Translations under genes and position numbers: made by a program
Shown here: positions 1 through 9,769 of the stretch, piece after piece
Layout of the letters: every line of letters begins with the position of its first letter
Position numbering within the stretch: the first letter of the stretch is position 1
Notes under the pieces: model-generated
Databases searched by the model: none
Seen by the model: only the letters and a program-made list of their open reading frames with translations
What the model was told of the DNA's origin: nothing
Origin: Ginsengibacter hankyongi
Lineage (GTDB): Bacteria > Bacteroidota > Bacteroidia > Chitinophagales > Chitinophagaceae
Assembly: GCF_008710285.1 (NCBI RefSeq)
Contig: NZ_VYQF01000014.1
Span: 1 to 64,000, forward strand
Length of the DNA stretch: 64,000 nt
Reading direction: 5' to 3'

Positions 1-2085
1 TAGCTTTTTGCCGGTTCCTGAAAAGGTCACTGAATTATAAATATCCAGGGCGCCGCCCAGGGAAACACCGGATGCATTGGTATTGCTGATGATGAGATTA
101 TTCAAAGCATTATTCTGAAAGGCACCGGCAGGAATGGTTTGAGCAGCCGAACCATTCATCTCTATAGTCCCATTGGCGGCATTAATGGTACCGTTGTTGG
201 TTATGGTGCCGGAAATCTGCATAGTGGCATTTGTAATGGTTAACGTAGCACCCGGATTAACAATTAAATTTTGAACAGCAGCAGTTCCTGAGTTAAGGAT
301 AGGCTCATAAGGAACGCCCGAGAGAATTGTAAAATCAGGACAGGTATTGGCAATACCGTTTCCTGCCCAGTTTGCCGGTGTATTCCAGTTGGTGCTTACG
401 CCACCTGTCCACGTATTCGGGTTAACGGCAATTGAAGCATTTGTTGTATAAAGAGAACATCCACCCGATGCAGCTATTGAATAGGTAACTGTATAAATTC
501 CAGGAGCCGTGCTAACAAGATCAACAGTTCCGGTGGTCGCATTTATCGAAGCCCCGGATGAAAAAGTACCTCCTGTGCTTCCACTGAACGTTACAGTACC
601 GGTTCCGGTGTTAGAGCAAAATGGTGTTCCGCCATAGGATATAGTGGCGGAAGGCTGCATAGTTACCGTTATTGTTGGGTCGCCTGTTTTATCTGATGCT
701 ATTGATGAACAGGTCCCGTTAGTCAAACTGCTGATGGTATAAGTTTTGGTACTTGACGGACTGACGTTTACAGTAATAGACGGTGCTGTTCCACTAAAGG
801 CAGTACCATCTGAAAGAGTGCCGCTAATAGTACCTGCGCCCGTTACAGCGATATTTAAGCTGGCTGATGATCCGCTGCAGATGCTTGCTGATCCGCTGAG
901 AGATCCGGTAGCACGTGCAGGTTGTGCATTAACAATAGCGGTAGTTGCAGGTGATATACATCCGCTGCTATCTTTTGCTGTAACGTTGTAGGTACCCGGT
1001 GATATGCTACTGAAAACTCCCGAAGTATTACTATATGTAATATCATCAGTACTATAAGTGATACCCATGCCCGTAGGTGCCGTTATTGTTATAGTCCCTG
1101 TAGCGACAGTACAGGTAGGCTGCGTTACAGAGACCGTGGGTGCCGCCGGCGCCACAGGTGGTGCATTAACCGTAACAGAAGTTACCGGCGAGATACAACC
1201 ATTGCTGTTTTTTGCAGTAAGATTGTAAGCACCTGCCGACATACCACTAAATGCCCCGGTTGTATTAGCATAAGTAGCCCCGTCGGTACTGTAAGTCAGG
1301 CTGACACCTGTTGGTACCGAAATGCTTATATTTCCCGTAACTGCTGCACAGGTAGGTTGAGTCACAGAGGCGGTTGGTGCTGCCGGTGCTGGTTTAACAG
1401 TTAATACAACAGTATCACTCGTCACTAAATAATAGTTGGTGCCCCCCGTATTCGCATATAATCCGCTAATTATTGTATCCGATCCGGCAGCTGCGTTAGA
1501 TAGGGCAGTACTTGTTGCAGCACTTGTATTATTGTTTGTAAAAATTCCGGAAGAAGGAAAAATGCTCCATTGGATCTTAAAAGCAACTCCCGAAGGCAAA
1601 ACCTGGGATGCAGAAAGAGATGCGGCTGACCCATAGCAAATCGAGGGAGTGCCGGTGGTAGCACTAATGGTAGGCGTGCCCCCAATAGAATTTAATTGGG
1701 TAAAAGAGAATACAACATTGTTGGAGTTGTCATTCGTGCATGCATATTTTACCGCACCGATTTCTAAAATCTGGGATGCATTACCCGAAGTGGGCTGCAA
1801 ACCCGGGGGGGCAGTTGGGTTGTTGACATAGGCGATAGTGGAACCCGCAGGTAAAACCAGGATCTTATTGGCATACCAATAAATTTGTCCACCGGTACCA
1901 TAAATTAAAATCCGTAGTGGGGTTGAACTGGTAAAGGTTACGTCTGAATTAATTGCCATAGTACCATAAATTGAAATGGTACCTGTAGAATTTCGTAAGG
2001 TTGAATTTATAGCCGGATCTATACTGGCTCCTGCACTAATTGTATAATCGGCAAAAAGTTTATTGACATGAAACAACACGAGCAT
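1..2085 (-). CDS. Large repeat-containing surface/adhesin-like protein, partial (C-terminus beyond window)
   Basis: The frame is open without a stop from 2085 to the window edge (at least 695 residues). The product is Ser/Thr/Gly/Asn-rich and looks extracellular. Two consecutive modules of about 79 residues (237 bp period, roughly 905-1380) share a TQPTC start and a GxYNxTAKxSxGCISP end, similar to SprB-like or gliding-adhesin repeats. An Ig-like region with SASICSGSSASL and a WTGGVSTNWNTPANW segment follow, both common in exported Bacteroidota proteins. The ATG at 2085 gives an unusually short signal sequence. A better start at 2113 is one base out of frame (see findings). A T9SS sorting domain would be expected at the unseen C-terminus. 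Function is probably adhesion or cell surface; the exact role is unknown. Confidence 0.75.
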   Translation of the reverse strand, partial: MLVLFHVNKLFADYTISAGASIDPAINSTLRNSTGTISIYGTMAINSDVTFTSSTPLRILIYGTGGQIYWYANKILVLPAGSTIAYVNNPTAPPGLQPTSGNASQILEIGAVKYACTNDNSNNVVFSFTQLNSIGGTPTISATTGTPSICYGSAASLSASQVLPSGVAFKIQWSIFPSSGIFTNNNTSAATSTALSNAAAGSDTIISGLYANTGGTNYYLVTSDTVVLTVKPAPAAPTASVTQPTCAAVTGNISISVPTGVSLTYSTDGATYANTTGAFSGMSAGAYNLTAKNSNGCISPVTSVTVNAPPVAPAAPTVSVTQPTCTVATGTITITAPTGMGITYSTDDITYSNTSGVFSSISPGTYNVTAKDSSGCISPATTAIVNAQPARATGSLSGSASICSGSSASLNIAVTGAGTISGTLSDGTAFSGTAPSITVNVSPSSTKTYTISSLTNGTCSSIASDKTGDPTITVTMQPSATISYGGTPFCSNTGTGTVTFSGSTGGTFSSGASINATTGTVDLVSTAPGIYTVTYSIAASGGCSLYTTNASIAVNPNTWTGGVSTNWNTPANWAGNGIANTCPDFTILSGVPYEPILNSGTAAVQNLIVNPGATLTITNATMQISGTITNNGTINAANGTIEMNGSAAQTIPAGAFQNNALNNLIISNTNASGVSLGGALDIYNSVTFSGTGKKL

Positions 2086-3070
2086 TGAAAAGATAATTAC
2101 ACGTTTTGAACATAAAAACGAAAAATCGATGTAAAAAGGTTTTCCCTTAGGAGTACATACCCGGCAGAAATTAATATTATGTTTAATATAGAAATCGAAT
2201 ATGGTGAATTTATTAAAGGTGTTCAATTGGTTAGGATTTATTAGCCTTTCACTGCCAGTTAATTATTGATAACGTATTTAGCTACTTTTTATTCTGTTGA
2301 ATTGCAAATAGGCGCAATAATTTATAACATAAACAGGCTCAGATTATTATGCAATTACGCTGGAATACTATCAGTAAGATAAAAATGGATACCGCGATAT
2401 TTAAGCAATTTCTGTCATTTGTCCTTGCAGAGGCAGGTGTTGTTGCGATTTTCCATACAGACGAAATCAAAGCCCAGGGAAATATTATTAAAGTAGTCAT
2501 AACGATGCAAAAGGGGGTCGAACAAATGTCTTGAAGGCTGTCTCTTAGGTGTCTTCTTTTGGTCAAGTCCGTCACTGACGGAGTTGGGGCGAACGAAATA
2601 GCCGAGAACAGCCAGAAAACTATGGAGATACTAATCAATATTATATAACAAGTTGCAAAAAACCTATAGTATTTCGGCGAACTTTATAGCTGTACTCAAG
2701 TATGACTGCAAATGTAATTTTCGAACCGGCACTTAGAGAACCGGACCAGATAAGTATTATCAAATAAACATTTTTGTCCATTATTAAATTTAGCTGCTGT
2801 GAATAGCCTTACCATCAGCGATTATTTTATATAAGAACAATTTATGAAGACAAGGTGAAAACCCTTTGGGTTGGAACTATGCATGAGGATATGTGGCCGG
2901 GCACTTTTTCGGGAAGTATCAGTTTTAGCCATAAAGCGAACTGACCGGACGGTTAATGTAACTTACCCGCTTACTGAAAATTTTACTCGTTAAACCCCGC
3001 TGTTTAAGCAGTAGCCTAAGGTCTAAAGTTCCATAAGGGTTTTAAATTATATTAAATTGTAGTGTATTTT
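2086..3070. other. Gene-poor region with decayed coding remnants
   Basis: No convincing intact gene lies between the surface-protein gene and parC, which are both minus-strand. It contains a short two-component-propeller-like fragment (2807-2944, plus strand) and a 7-bp-arm palindrome at 2568-2582 (TCCGTCA/TGACGGA). Short open frames around 2339-2638 overlap on both strands and have no recognisable domain, so none is called. Confidence 0.6.
2807..2944 (+). pseudogene. Fragment resembling a two-component regulator propeller (Reg_prop) blade
   Basis: This open stretch of 45 codons lies between stops and has no good start. It contains TIYEDKVKTLWVGT, which matches the IYED...LWIGT signature of Reg_prop blades found in large hybrid sensor kinases. 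Nothing of the rest of such a gene is visible on either side. The likely reading is a decayed remnant; a chance match cannot be excluded for so short a piece. Confidence 0.3.
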
Positions 3071-5584
3071 TTATTCAAACAATTCTTTTTGCAAAGTCTG
3101 GCTATCAGGATTTACCCATTCCAGTTGATCACTTTTGGAAAAGTCGGTGAGCTTGTTTCCTATGGCGCGCCAGCCCATTACCTCAACTACTTTGTTGAGT
3201 TTAATCTTAGCTCGCCTTATTTGCGAACCCCTGCCACTTTGCATTGCCAGTAGCGGTTCCGCTGCTGTAGTTACTTTTAGAAGGCGGTTCCCCTCCCCTT
3301 CTTTTATAAAAAGAAATTTCGTATTCAGTGTATTGGTTTCAATCTTGAATCGCTTCACATTGTATTGCAGCTTTTCGTTATCAAGATAAACGGCAGTAAT
3401 AATTTTTTCAGGATCATATTTTTCTATAAGTTCAATGCTATCCCCATCAAAACGCTGGGTTATCTCCTGCCCTGTTATCTCGTAATTACCATCTTTATAA
3501 ATGATCAGGATTTTATCATCGCCATCAAAGTTGCCCAGGAAAATTCCTTTCGATTCTGTATTAAGCCGCCCGAAAGTTGCATCAAACCAAAGTTTTCGTT
3601 TGTCTAAGGTTGATTTTCCTTTTTCTATTAACCGAACAGATTTAACAGGATATTTGGTAACCTGGTTGCCGATGCTGTTTCGGCTTCTAATATCCAGGGT
3701 TTCAAACGAAAATTCCAATTCCTTATTTCTTGCTTTCGCATTAGGAGATAAAATAATCTTTATCGTCTCTGCTTCACCGTTAGGGTTTACCGTAAAATAA
3801 TGCACTTTACTTTTTCCATCACCTTTGGTAAGGTCATATTCCTTATCACGGGTAACGCCGGTTACATTAAAACGCTTTGCATAGCTGATCCCTTTTTTAC
3901 CTTCAGCATAGATCATATTATAGGTGGTACGCTCATCGTTTTTCCTGAACACGGCTACGTGAATGATATCTTTGCCGATAAACACTTTGTCTGCCACTTT
4001 CACCACTTTCATTATTCCCGATTTAGTGAAAGCGATTATATCGTCTAGGTCGCTGCAATCATCAACAAATTCATCTTTCTTCAACCCCGTTCCTATAAAA
4101 CCTTCCGAGCGGTTCACATAAATTTTAGTGTTGGCGATAGCCACAGCTTTTGCCTGTATGGTATCAAAAAGTTTTATTTCTGTTTTCCTTTCACGGTCTT
4201 TACCATATTTTTTCAGCAATTCTTCGTAATACGTTATAGCATATTCAGTAAGATGCGCCAAATCATGATTCACCTGTTTAATATTTGCTTCCAGGGCTTT
4301 TATCTGTTCATTAAGCTCATCAATATCCAGCTTATAAATTCTTCGTACAGGCTTCTCAGTTAGCTTAAGAATATCTTCCCTGGTAATATCCCTCCTGAGC
4401 TGTTTTTTATACGGAGCAAAAGCTTTGTCAATGGCGATAATTACTTTCTCCCAGGTTTCGTGCTTCTTTTCAAGCTCCTTATAAATTTTTTCTTCAAAAA
4501 ATATTTTTTCCAGTGAGGTATAATGCCATTTTTCCTGGAGTTCCTGCAGTTTTATCTCCAGTTCTTTTTTAAGAAGATCCTTTGTATTATCCGCGGAAAT
4601 TTTAAGCAAATCACTTACTCCCGGAAATTCCGGTTTCTGTCCATTGATTACGCAAGCATTTGGAGATATTGAGATTTCGCAATCCGTAAAAGCATATAAA
4701 GCATCAATAGTAATATCGGGTGAAATGCCGGGAGCAAGATCGATACTTATTTCAACTTCTGCAGCAGTATTATCTGTTACTTTTTTTATTTTGATCTTAC
4801 CATTATCATTTGCTTTTATAATACTTTCAATTAACTGGGTTGTTGTTGTTCCGTAAGGAACATCTTTTATCAACAGGGTTTTCTTATCGTGTTCTTCAAT
4901 CCTTGCCCTTACCCTTACTTTGCCTCCCCGAATTCCATTATTATAGTTGGTAACATCTATCATTCCCCCGGTTGCAAAATCAGGATAGAGTTCAAATTTT
5001 TTTCCCTTATAATATTTAATAGTGGCATCTATCAATTCACAAAAATTATGCGGCAGAATTTTGGTTGCAAGCCCAACAGCAATCCCTTCTGCTCCCTGCG
5101 CCAACAGCAATGGAAATTTCATGGGTAATGTAACCGGCTCATTCTTTCTTCCATCGTAACTCAACTGCCAATTAGTTGTTTTATTATTAAAAGCAACTTC
5201 TAATGCAAACTTGCTGAGTCTTGCTTCTATATATCTTGGCGCAGCAGCTTCGTCGCCGGTTCTCACATCGCCCCAATTCCCCTGTGTTTCAATGAGCAAT
5301 TCTTTTTGACCAAGATTCACGAGTGCATCTCCAATACTCGCATCACCATGCGGATGATACTGCATACTTTGCCCGATGATATTCGCCACTTTATTAAAGC
5401 GTCCATCATCCATTTCTTTCATTGCATGGAGAATCCTGCGTTGAACGGGCTTGAGGCCATCTTCCACCGCTGGTACGGCACGCTCAAGAATTACGTAACT
5501 GGCATAATCCAGGAACCATGTTTTATATTGACCGGAAATACCGGCATCACTATGTGTGTAATCTTCTTTTATACTCTTTGCCAT
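3071..5584 (-). CDS. parC: DNA topoisomerase IV subunit A
   Basis: This is the breakage-reunion subunit that, with ParE, decatenates sister chromosomes using ATP. The 837 residues begin with the GyrA/ParC winged-helix/tower domain. It has the ALKPVQRR-type motif at about 44-50, the quinolone-region motif YHPHGDASIGDALV (about 76-89) and the catalytic tyrosine Tyr118 in AAAPRYIEARLSK. A coiled-coil region at about 340-450 is followed by a beta-pinwheel-like C-terminus. Residue 82, equivalent to E. coli GyrA Ser83, is alanine; from memory this is usual for the Bacteroidota ParC type, so it need not mean acquired resistance. It is the third gene of the parE - DUF1835 - parC cluster, all on the minus strand. 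Start is the ATG at 5584. Confidence 0.93.
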   Translation of the reverse strand: MAKSIKEDYTHSDAGISGQYKTWFLDYASYVILERAVPAVEDGLKPVQRRILHAMKEMDDGRFNKVANIIGQSMQYHPHGDASIGDALVNLGQKELLIETQGNWGDVRTGDEAAAPRYIEARLSKFALEVAFNNKTTNWQLSYDGRKNEPVTLPMKFPLLLAQGAEGIAVGLATKILPHNFCELIDATIKYYKGKKFELYPDFATGGMIDVTNYNNGIRGGKVRVRARIEEHDKKTLLIKDVPYGTTTTQLIESIIKANDNGKIKIKKVTDNTAAEVEISIDLAPGISPDITIDALYAFTDCEISISPNACVINGQKPEFPGVSDLLKISADNTKDLLKKELEIKLQELQEKWHYTSLEKIFFEEKIYKELEKKHETWEKVIIAIDKAFAPYKKQLRRDITREDILKLTEKPVRRIYKLDIDELNEQIKALEANIKQVNHDLAHLTEYAITYYEELLKKYGKDRERKTEIKLFDTIQAKAVAIANTKIYVNRSEGFIGTGLKKDEFVDDCSDLDDIIAFTKSGIMKVVKVADKVFIGKDIIHVAVFRKNDERTTYNMIYAEGKKGISYAKRFNVTGVTRDKEYDLTKGDGKSKVHYFTVNPNGEAETIKIILSPNAKARNKELEFSFETLDIRSRNSIGNQVTKYPVKSVRLIEKGKSTLDKRKLWFDATFGRLNTESKGIFLGNFDGDDKILIIYKDGNYEITGQEITQRFDGDSIELIEKYDPEKIITAVYLDNEKLQYNVKRFKIETNTLNTKFLFIKEGEGNRLLKVTTAAEPLLAMQSGRGSQIRRAKIKLNKVVEVMGWRAIGNKLTDFSKSDQLEWVNPDSQTLQKELFE

Positions 5585-5649
5585 TTTCCTTGTTTAGTTT
5601 GCCACGACTTACATTTACTTCCACAGGTTGCCTTGTAAAAGCATGGCCA

Positions 5650-6465
5650 TTAATTTACTTTCAATTTCACTTCAAAGTCTTTCATATTTTTTATATCACC
5701 CTGGGCATCTATCTTATTTTCCTGTATCATATGTTTAATCCTCGATATCAGGTATGCGTCACCGGTAGTTATCTTCGACCTGGAAAAAAAAGCATGTAAT
5801 AATTTATTTACTTTCTGCCAATCAGGTGTAATTAATTTGATCAATTCATTATCATAATAATCATAATTGTGTTGTGCTAATTTTTTTCCGCCTTCCAGTG
5901 TTCTCACTCCTTTATTTTCATTGCACAATTTTGTCCATTCATCCGGATCTACTTCAAATTCACTTAGTGTTATAGGCCGCGCTAATTTTTTTGCTTTCAA
6001 AAATTCTTTAGGCTGAATTTCAAAAATATTGGTTGGATAAAAAATGTGTCCTTTTTCGTTTATGAATGGAAGATTATTTAAATACAAAATAAAAACGCGG
6101 CCCTGGAAATCTTTCAGTTGGCTCATTAACCAATAATAACCTGATACGTCATGTTGATTCTGTGCAGCCCAAATCCAGAGTACTTCTTCACTATTGGTTT
6201 TTAGTTTTTCTATTAATTCAGCAATCGTTTTATTATCATCAGCAACTGAGCCGTCATCAACAATTCCTTCATAAGGTCCACCGGACAATACTTCACGCCA
6301 CCATTGCTTACGATTCTCCGTTCCTTCGGTTGAATAAATATCTTTAATCGGGCCTATTGCAAAATCATCTGCTATTTGAATGATATCGCCCTGCATGGAT
6401 TCATCTAGTGCAATTGCTTTCTTTAATGTATCAGCGTCATTTTTTTGAAAAACTATATGTATCAT
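5650..6465 (-). CDS. DUF1835 domain-containing protein
   Basis: The 271-residue product opens with IHIVFQKNDADTLKKA, then has a DDFAIGPI segment and a Trp-rich QWWREVL stretch. Together these are characteristic of DUF1835 with a C-terminal DUF3658-like region (about 160-260). No signal peptide or membrane segment is seen, so it is probably cytoplasmic. It sits between parE (35 bp upstream) and parC (65 bp downstream) in the same orientation, so co-transcription is likely. The molecular function of DUF1835 is not established to my knowledge. The location suggests, but does not prove, a link to topoisomerase IV. Confidence 0.8.
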   Translation of the reverse strand: MIHIVFQKNDADTLKKAIALDESMQGDIIQIADDFAIGPIKDIYSTEGTENRKQWWREVLSGGPYEGIVDDGSVADDNKTIAELIEKLKTNSEEVLWIWAAQNQHDVSGYYWLMSQLKDFQGRVFILYLNNLPFINEKGHIFYPTNIFEIQPKEFLKAKKLARPITLSEFEVDPDEWTKLCNENKGVRTLEGGKKLAQHNYDYYDNELIKLITPDWQKVNKLLHAFFSRSKITTGDAYLISRIKHMIQENKIDAQGDIKNMKDFEVKLKVN

Positions 6466-6500
6466 TTATACGATTGAGAATTAAGAACTTTGATTTAAAA

Positions 6501-8390
6501 TTAAATACCCGAAACCTCCGCTAAATCCAATTCCACTTTTAAATTATCAATAATAAAATCCTGGCGGGATGGAGAATTTTTTCCCATGTAATATTCCAGC
6601 AATTGCTGTATGTGAACTTCTGGTAAAAGCATTACCGGTTGCAAGCGAATATCGTCACCGATAAATTTCCCAAACTCTTCGGGCGAAATTTCTCCCAATC
6701 CTTTGAACCTCGTTATTTCAGGTTTATTACCCAATTTATTTATTGCTTTTTGTTTTTCATTTTCATCATAGCAATAAATTGTTTCCTGTTTATTTCTTAC
6801 GCGAAACAAAGGAGTTTCCAAAATATAAACATGCCCGTTCTTAACAAGGTCAGGAAAGAACTGCAGAAAAAAAGTCATCAGCAGCAACCTTATATGCATA
6901 CCATCTACATCTGCATCAGTCGCAATTACAATGTTATTATACCTGAGGTCTTCAAAGCCTTCCTCAATATTTAAAGCATGCTGCAATAAATTAAATTCTT
7001 CATTTTCATACACTACTTTTTTAGTAAGACCAAAGCAGTTTAACGGCTTTCCCCTAAGGCTGAAGACTGCCTGTGTCTCTACATTTCGCGACTTGGTAAT
7101 AGAACCACTTGCACTGTCTCCTTCTGTTATGAAGATAGTTGTCTCCAGGCGTTTAGCATTTATTTCATTTTTGTTTTTACCTTCTGCCGCATCATTAAAA
7201 TGAAACCGGCAATCGCGTAATTTTTTATTATGAAGATTTGCTTTTTTAGCTCTTTCATTGGCCAGCTTTTTTATACCCGCCAGTTCCTTTCGTTCACGTT
7301 CATTTTGTTCTATTCTTTTTTTAAGCGCTTCAGCCGTCTCAGGATTTTTGTGCAGGTAGTTGTTTAGTTCTTTTCCCAAAAAATCGCTTATAAAATTTTT
7401 AACGCTCGGTCCATTCTCAAACATGATCTGGGAACCGAGCTTGGTCTTCGTCTGGCTTTCAAAAACAGGTTCCTGTACCCTAACGCTGATTGCTGCGCAT
7501 ATGCTTCCCCGTATGTCGGAAGCATCATAATCTTTTTTATAAAAATCGCGGATCGTTTTTATATATCCTTCCCTGAAACCGGCAAGATGTGTTCCGCCCT
7601 GTGTTGTAAACTGTCCATTTACAAAACTGTAATATTCTTCTCCATACTGATTATTGTGGGTAATAGCTACTTCAATATCTTCTGCTTTCAAGTGAATGAT
7701 AGGATAGCGGTTTTCGTCCTCATTAGTCTTGCGTTGCAACAGATCGAGCAATCCATTTTTACTTACATATCTTTTGCCATTATAATTAATAACAAGACCT
7801 GCATTAAGAAAGCAATAATTCCAAAACTGGTTATCTAAAAATTCAGGCAGGTAATGATAATTTTTAAATATTTTTTCATCAGGAATAAATTCAACCGCGG
7901 TGCCGTTTTGCTCGGTCGTTTTTTCTTCTTTATATTCTTTAGTTAGAAACCCTTTCTCAAATTCTGCAATTTTTTGTTTCCCTTCTCTAAAGGCAGTTAC
8001 TTTAAAATAACTGCTCAATGCATTTACCGCTTTTGTTCCAACGCCATTAAGTCCTACACTTTTTTGAAAGGCCTTGCTATCGTATTTCGCGCCTGTATTT
8101 ATTTTACTCACCACATCCACAACCTTGCCCAGCGGAATGCCTCTTCCATAATCACGAACGCTTACAGTTTTATCTTTTATCTCCACATCCACGTGCTTTC
8201 CAAACCCCATGGTGTGTTCGTCGATACAATTATCTACTACTTCTTTCAGCAGAACATAAATGCCGTCATCAGCGCTGCTGCCATCGCCGAGTTTCCCAAT
8301 GTACATACCCGGCCTTAAGCGGATATGTTCTTTCCAGTCAAGGCTTTTTATGGAGTCTTCATTATAATCAAACAAGTTTTTATCAGCCAT
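6501..8390 (-). CDS. parE: DNA topoisomerase IV subunit B
   Basis: This is the ATPase subunit of topoisomerase IV. The 629 residues show a GHKL ATPase domain: Glu50/Asn54 in [19 protein letters not shown] near 80-88 and [14 protein letters not shown] near 113-126. A transducer domain and a TOPRIM domain follow, with ITEGDSASG (Glu423) and [11 protein letters not shown] (Asp492, 494, 496). The C-terminal [14 protein letters not shown] segment contacts ParC in this family. The length matches ParE (about 630) and not the longer GyrB of Bacteroidota. It is the first gene of the parE - DUF1835 - parC run. Start is the ATG at 8390. Confidence 0.94.
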   Translation of the reverse strand: MADKNLFDYNEDSIKSLDWKEHIRLRPGMYIGKLGDGSSADDGIYVLLKEVVDNCIDEHTMGFGKHVDVEIKDKTVSVRDYGRGIPLGKVVDVVSKINTGAKYDSKAFQKSVGLNGVGTKAVNALSSYFKVTAFREGKQKIAEFEKGFLTKEYKEEKTTEQNGTAVEFIPDEKIFKNYHYLPEFLDNQFWNYCFLNAGLVINYNGKRYVSKNGLLDLLQRKTNEDENRYPIIHLKAEDIEVAITHNNQYGEEYYSFVNGQFTTQGGTHLAGFREGYIKTIRDFYKKDYDASDIRGSICAAISVRVQEPVFESQTKTKLGSQIMFENGPSVKNFISDFLGKELNNYLHKNPETAEALKKRIEQNERERKELAGIKKLANERAKKANLHNKKLRDCRFHFNDAAEGKNKNEINAKRLETTIFITEGDSASGSITKSRNVETQAVFSLRGKPLNCFGLTKKVVYENEEFNLLQHALNIEEGFEDLRYNNIVIATDADVDGMHIRLLLMTFFLQFFPDLVKNGHVYILETPLFRVRNKQETIYCYDENEKQKAINKLGNKPEITRFKGLGEISPEEFGKFIGDDIRLQPVMLLPEVHIQQLLEYYMGKNSPSRQDFIIDNLKVELDLAEVSGI

Positions 8391-8682
8391 TGTTTTTCAT
8401 ATTTTGGGGGCAAAAGAAAGAAATTTTCGACAAAGTTTTTTATCAACTTTATAGATTTAAGGAAAAAGAAATTTTTTTGAGAACAAAAAAAATAATTTCC
8501 TTTTATAAGTCGATAGCGCCAAATATAATGAAACGGTTAGCCAAAAAAACCTGAATGTTTTGAACAGGTGTGAATAAACATTGCCGCAGTAAAATAATTT
8601 TTTTGTCATATATGCGTTCTCAATCTTATTTAACAAAATCCAACAAAACAAAAATGTAGATTTATAAAATAAAATTTTAAGT

Positions 8683-8856
8683 ATGAAAAAAATCCTCCTT
8701 TTGTCAACTATTGTGTTATTGTTTACCGCCTCTTCATTTGCATCGCCACAGGCTAATAAACCTTTTAAGCATCACAAGCATCACAAGCACATGATGAAGC
8801 ATGGTAAAAATCACAAACAAGCCACCATGCATCATCACAAAGAAAAGAAAGACTAA
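8683..8856 (+). CDS. Small histidine-rich secreted peptide
   Basis: This 57-residue product has a textbook signal peptide (MKKILLLSTIVLLFTASSFA, cleavage after residue 20). The mature peptide of about 37 residues is dominated by His and Lys, with motifs such as HHKHHKH and HHHKEKK. It contains about 12 histidines and no cysteine. Such peptides can bind Ni, Zn or Cu, so metal buffering in the periplasm is a reasonable guess. It is monocistronic, with a good terminator 20 bp downstream. It diverges from parE, and the 292-bp gap between them should hold both promoters. Confidence 0.75.
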   Translation: MKKILLLSTIVLLFTASSFASPQANKPFKHHKHHKHMMKHGKNHKQATMHHHKEKKD

Positions 8857-8875
8857 AAGTTTCAACATCATTTAA

Positions 8876-8906
8876 AAAACTGCCTTTAACCGGGCAGTTT
8901 TTTTAT
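8876..8906 (+). terminator. Rho-independent terminator of the His-rich peptide gene
   Basis: AAAACTGCC (8876-8884) pairs with GGCAGTTTT (8893-8901) around an 8-nt loop and runs into a T tract. Confidence 0.75.
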
Positions 8907-8971
8907 GGCCTGATATTTTCTTTTTCAAACAGATAAAATAATTTTTCTTTGTTCTTAATTTAAATTTTATA

Positions 8972-9760
8972 ATGAATCTTGATCTGAAAGGAAAAAAAGC
9001 AATCGTATGTGGGAGTACCCAAGGTCTTGGCTTTGCTTCAGCTGTCGAACTTGCTTTACTTGGCGCAGAGGTAACACTGGTGGCAAGAGATGAAAAAAAG
9101 CTTAAGGAAGCAGTAAAAAAATTAGATATCACTTTCGGGCAAAAACATACATATATAGTTGCAGACTTTCACTATCCGGAAGTTGTAGAGAAGTCAATTA
9201 CTAATTACATGGTCAATAATAGCACCGTTAATATTTTAGTAAATAATACCGGTGGGCCAAAAGGGGGCAATGCTGTTGATGCTGCGCCGGAAGACTTTCT
9301 ACAGGCATTTAATAGCCATCTTATTTGTAATCATATTTTAATGAAAGCGGTGCTTCCATCAATGAAGGCATCCGGATATGGGCGTATTATAAATATTATT
9401 TCAACATCGGTAAAAGAACCAATCCCGGGGCTTGGAGTTTCCAATACAATTCGTGCAGCAGTAGCCAGCTGGTCAAAAACATTGGCCGGTGAATTAGGAA
9501 AATTCGGTATTACGGTAAATAACGTTTTGCCGGGATATACAAGGACCGCACGATATGATTCAATTGTAAAGAACAAAGTGGCTGCTACCGAAAAGAATGA
9601 AAAGGAAATAGAAGCAGATTTTATAGCGGCAATACCTATGCAAAAAATTGGAACGCCCGAAGAATTTGGTGCGGCTGTGGCTTTTTTATGTTCCCCTGCA
9701 GCATCTTATATTACAGGAATAAATTTACCGGTTGATGGCGGAAGACTGGCGTGCCTGTAA
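8972..9760 (+). CDS. Atypical short-chain dehydrogenase/reductase (BKR-like)
   Basis: The 262 residues form a single Rossmann SDR domain: CGSTQGLG (13-20), NNTGG (91-95), the Ser144 region IISTS and PGYTRTA after the active-site helix. It resembles the FabG-like SDRs whose catalytic tetrad is imperfect. At the place of the YxxxK motif it reads SNTIR, so Ser157 replaces Tyr and Arg161 replaces Lys. It may therefore bind NAD(P)(H) but reduce substrates by a different mechanism, or act non-catalytically. The C-terminal GINLPVDGG segment is canonical. It stands alone between the His-rich peptide gene and the convergent hut genes. Substrate unknown. Confidence 0.85.
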   Translation: MNLDLKGKKAIVCGSTQGLGFASAVELALLGAEVTLVARDEKKLKEAVKKLDITFGQKHTYIVADFHYPEVVEKSITNYMVNNSTVNILVNNTGGPKGGNAVDAAPEDFLQAFNSHLICNHILMKAVLPSMKASGYGRIINIISTSVKEPIPGLGVSNTIRAAVASWSKTLAGELGKFGITVNNVLPGYTRTARYDSIVKNKVAATEKNEKEIEADFIAAIPMQKIGTPEEFGAAVAFLCSPAASYITGINLPVDGGRLACL

Positions 9761-9769
9761 TACATTATC

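Noticed and set aside
2339-2638. 99-codon minus-strand ORF and a 61-codon plus-strand ORF overlapping it
   Set aside because: Neither shows a domain, a signal peptide or convincing context, and each could be the shadow of the other in decayed sequence.
5320-5360. Quinolone-resistance mutation in ParC (Ala at the Ser83-equivalent)
   Set aside because: From memory the HPHGDASIGDALV motif is the normal sequence in Bacteroidota ParC, so it cannot be called an acquired mutation.
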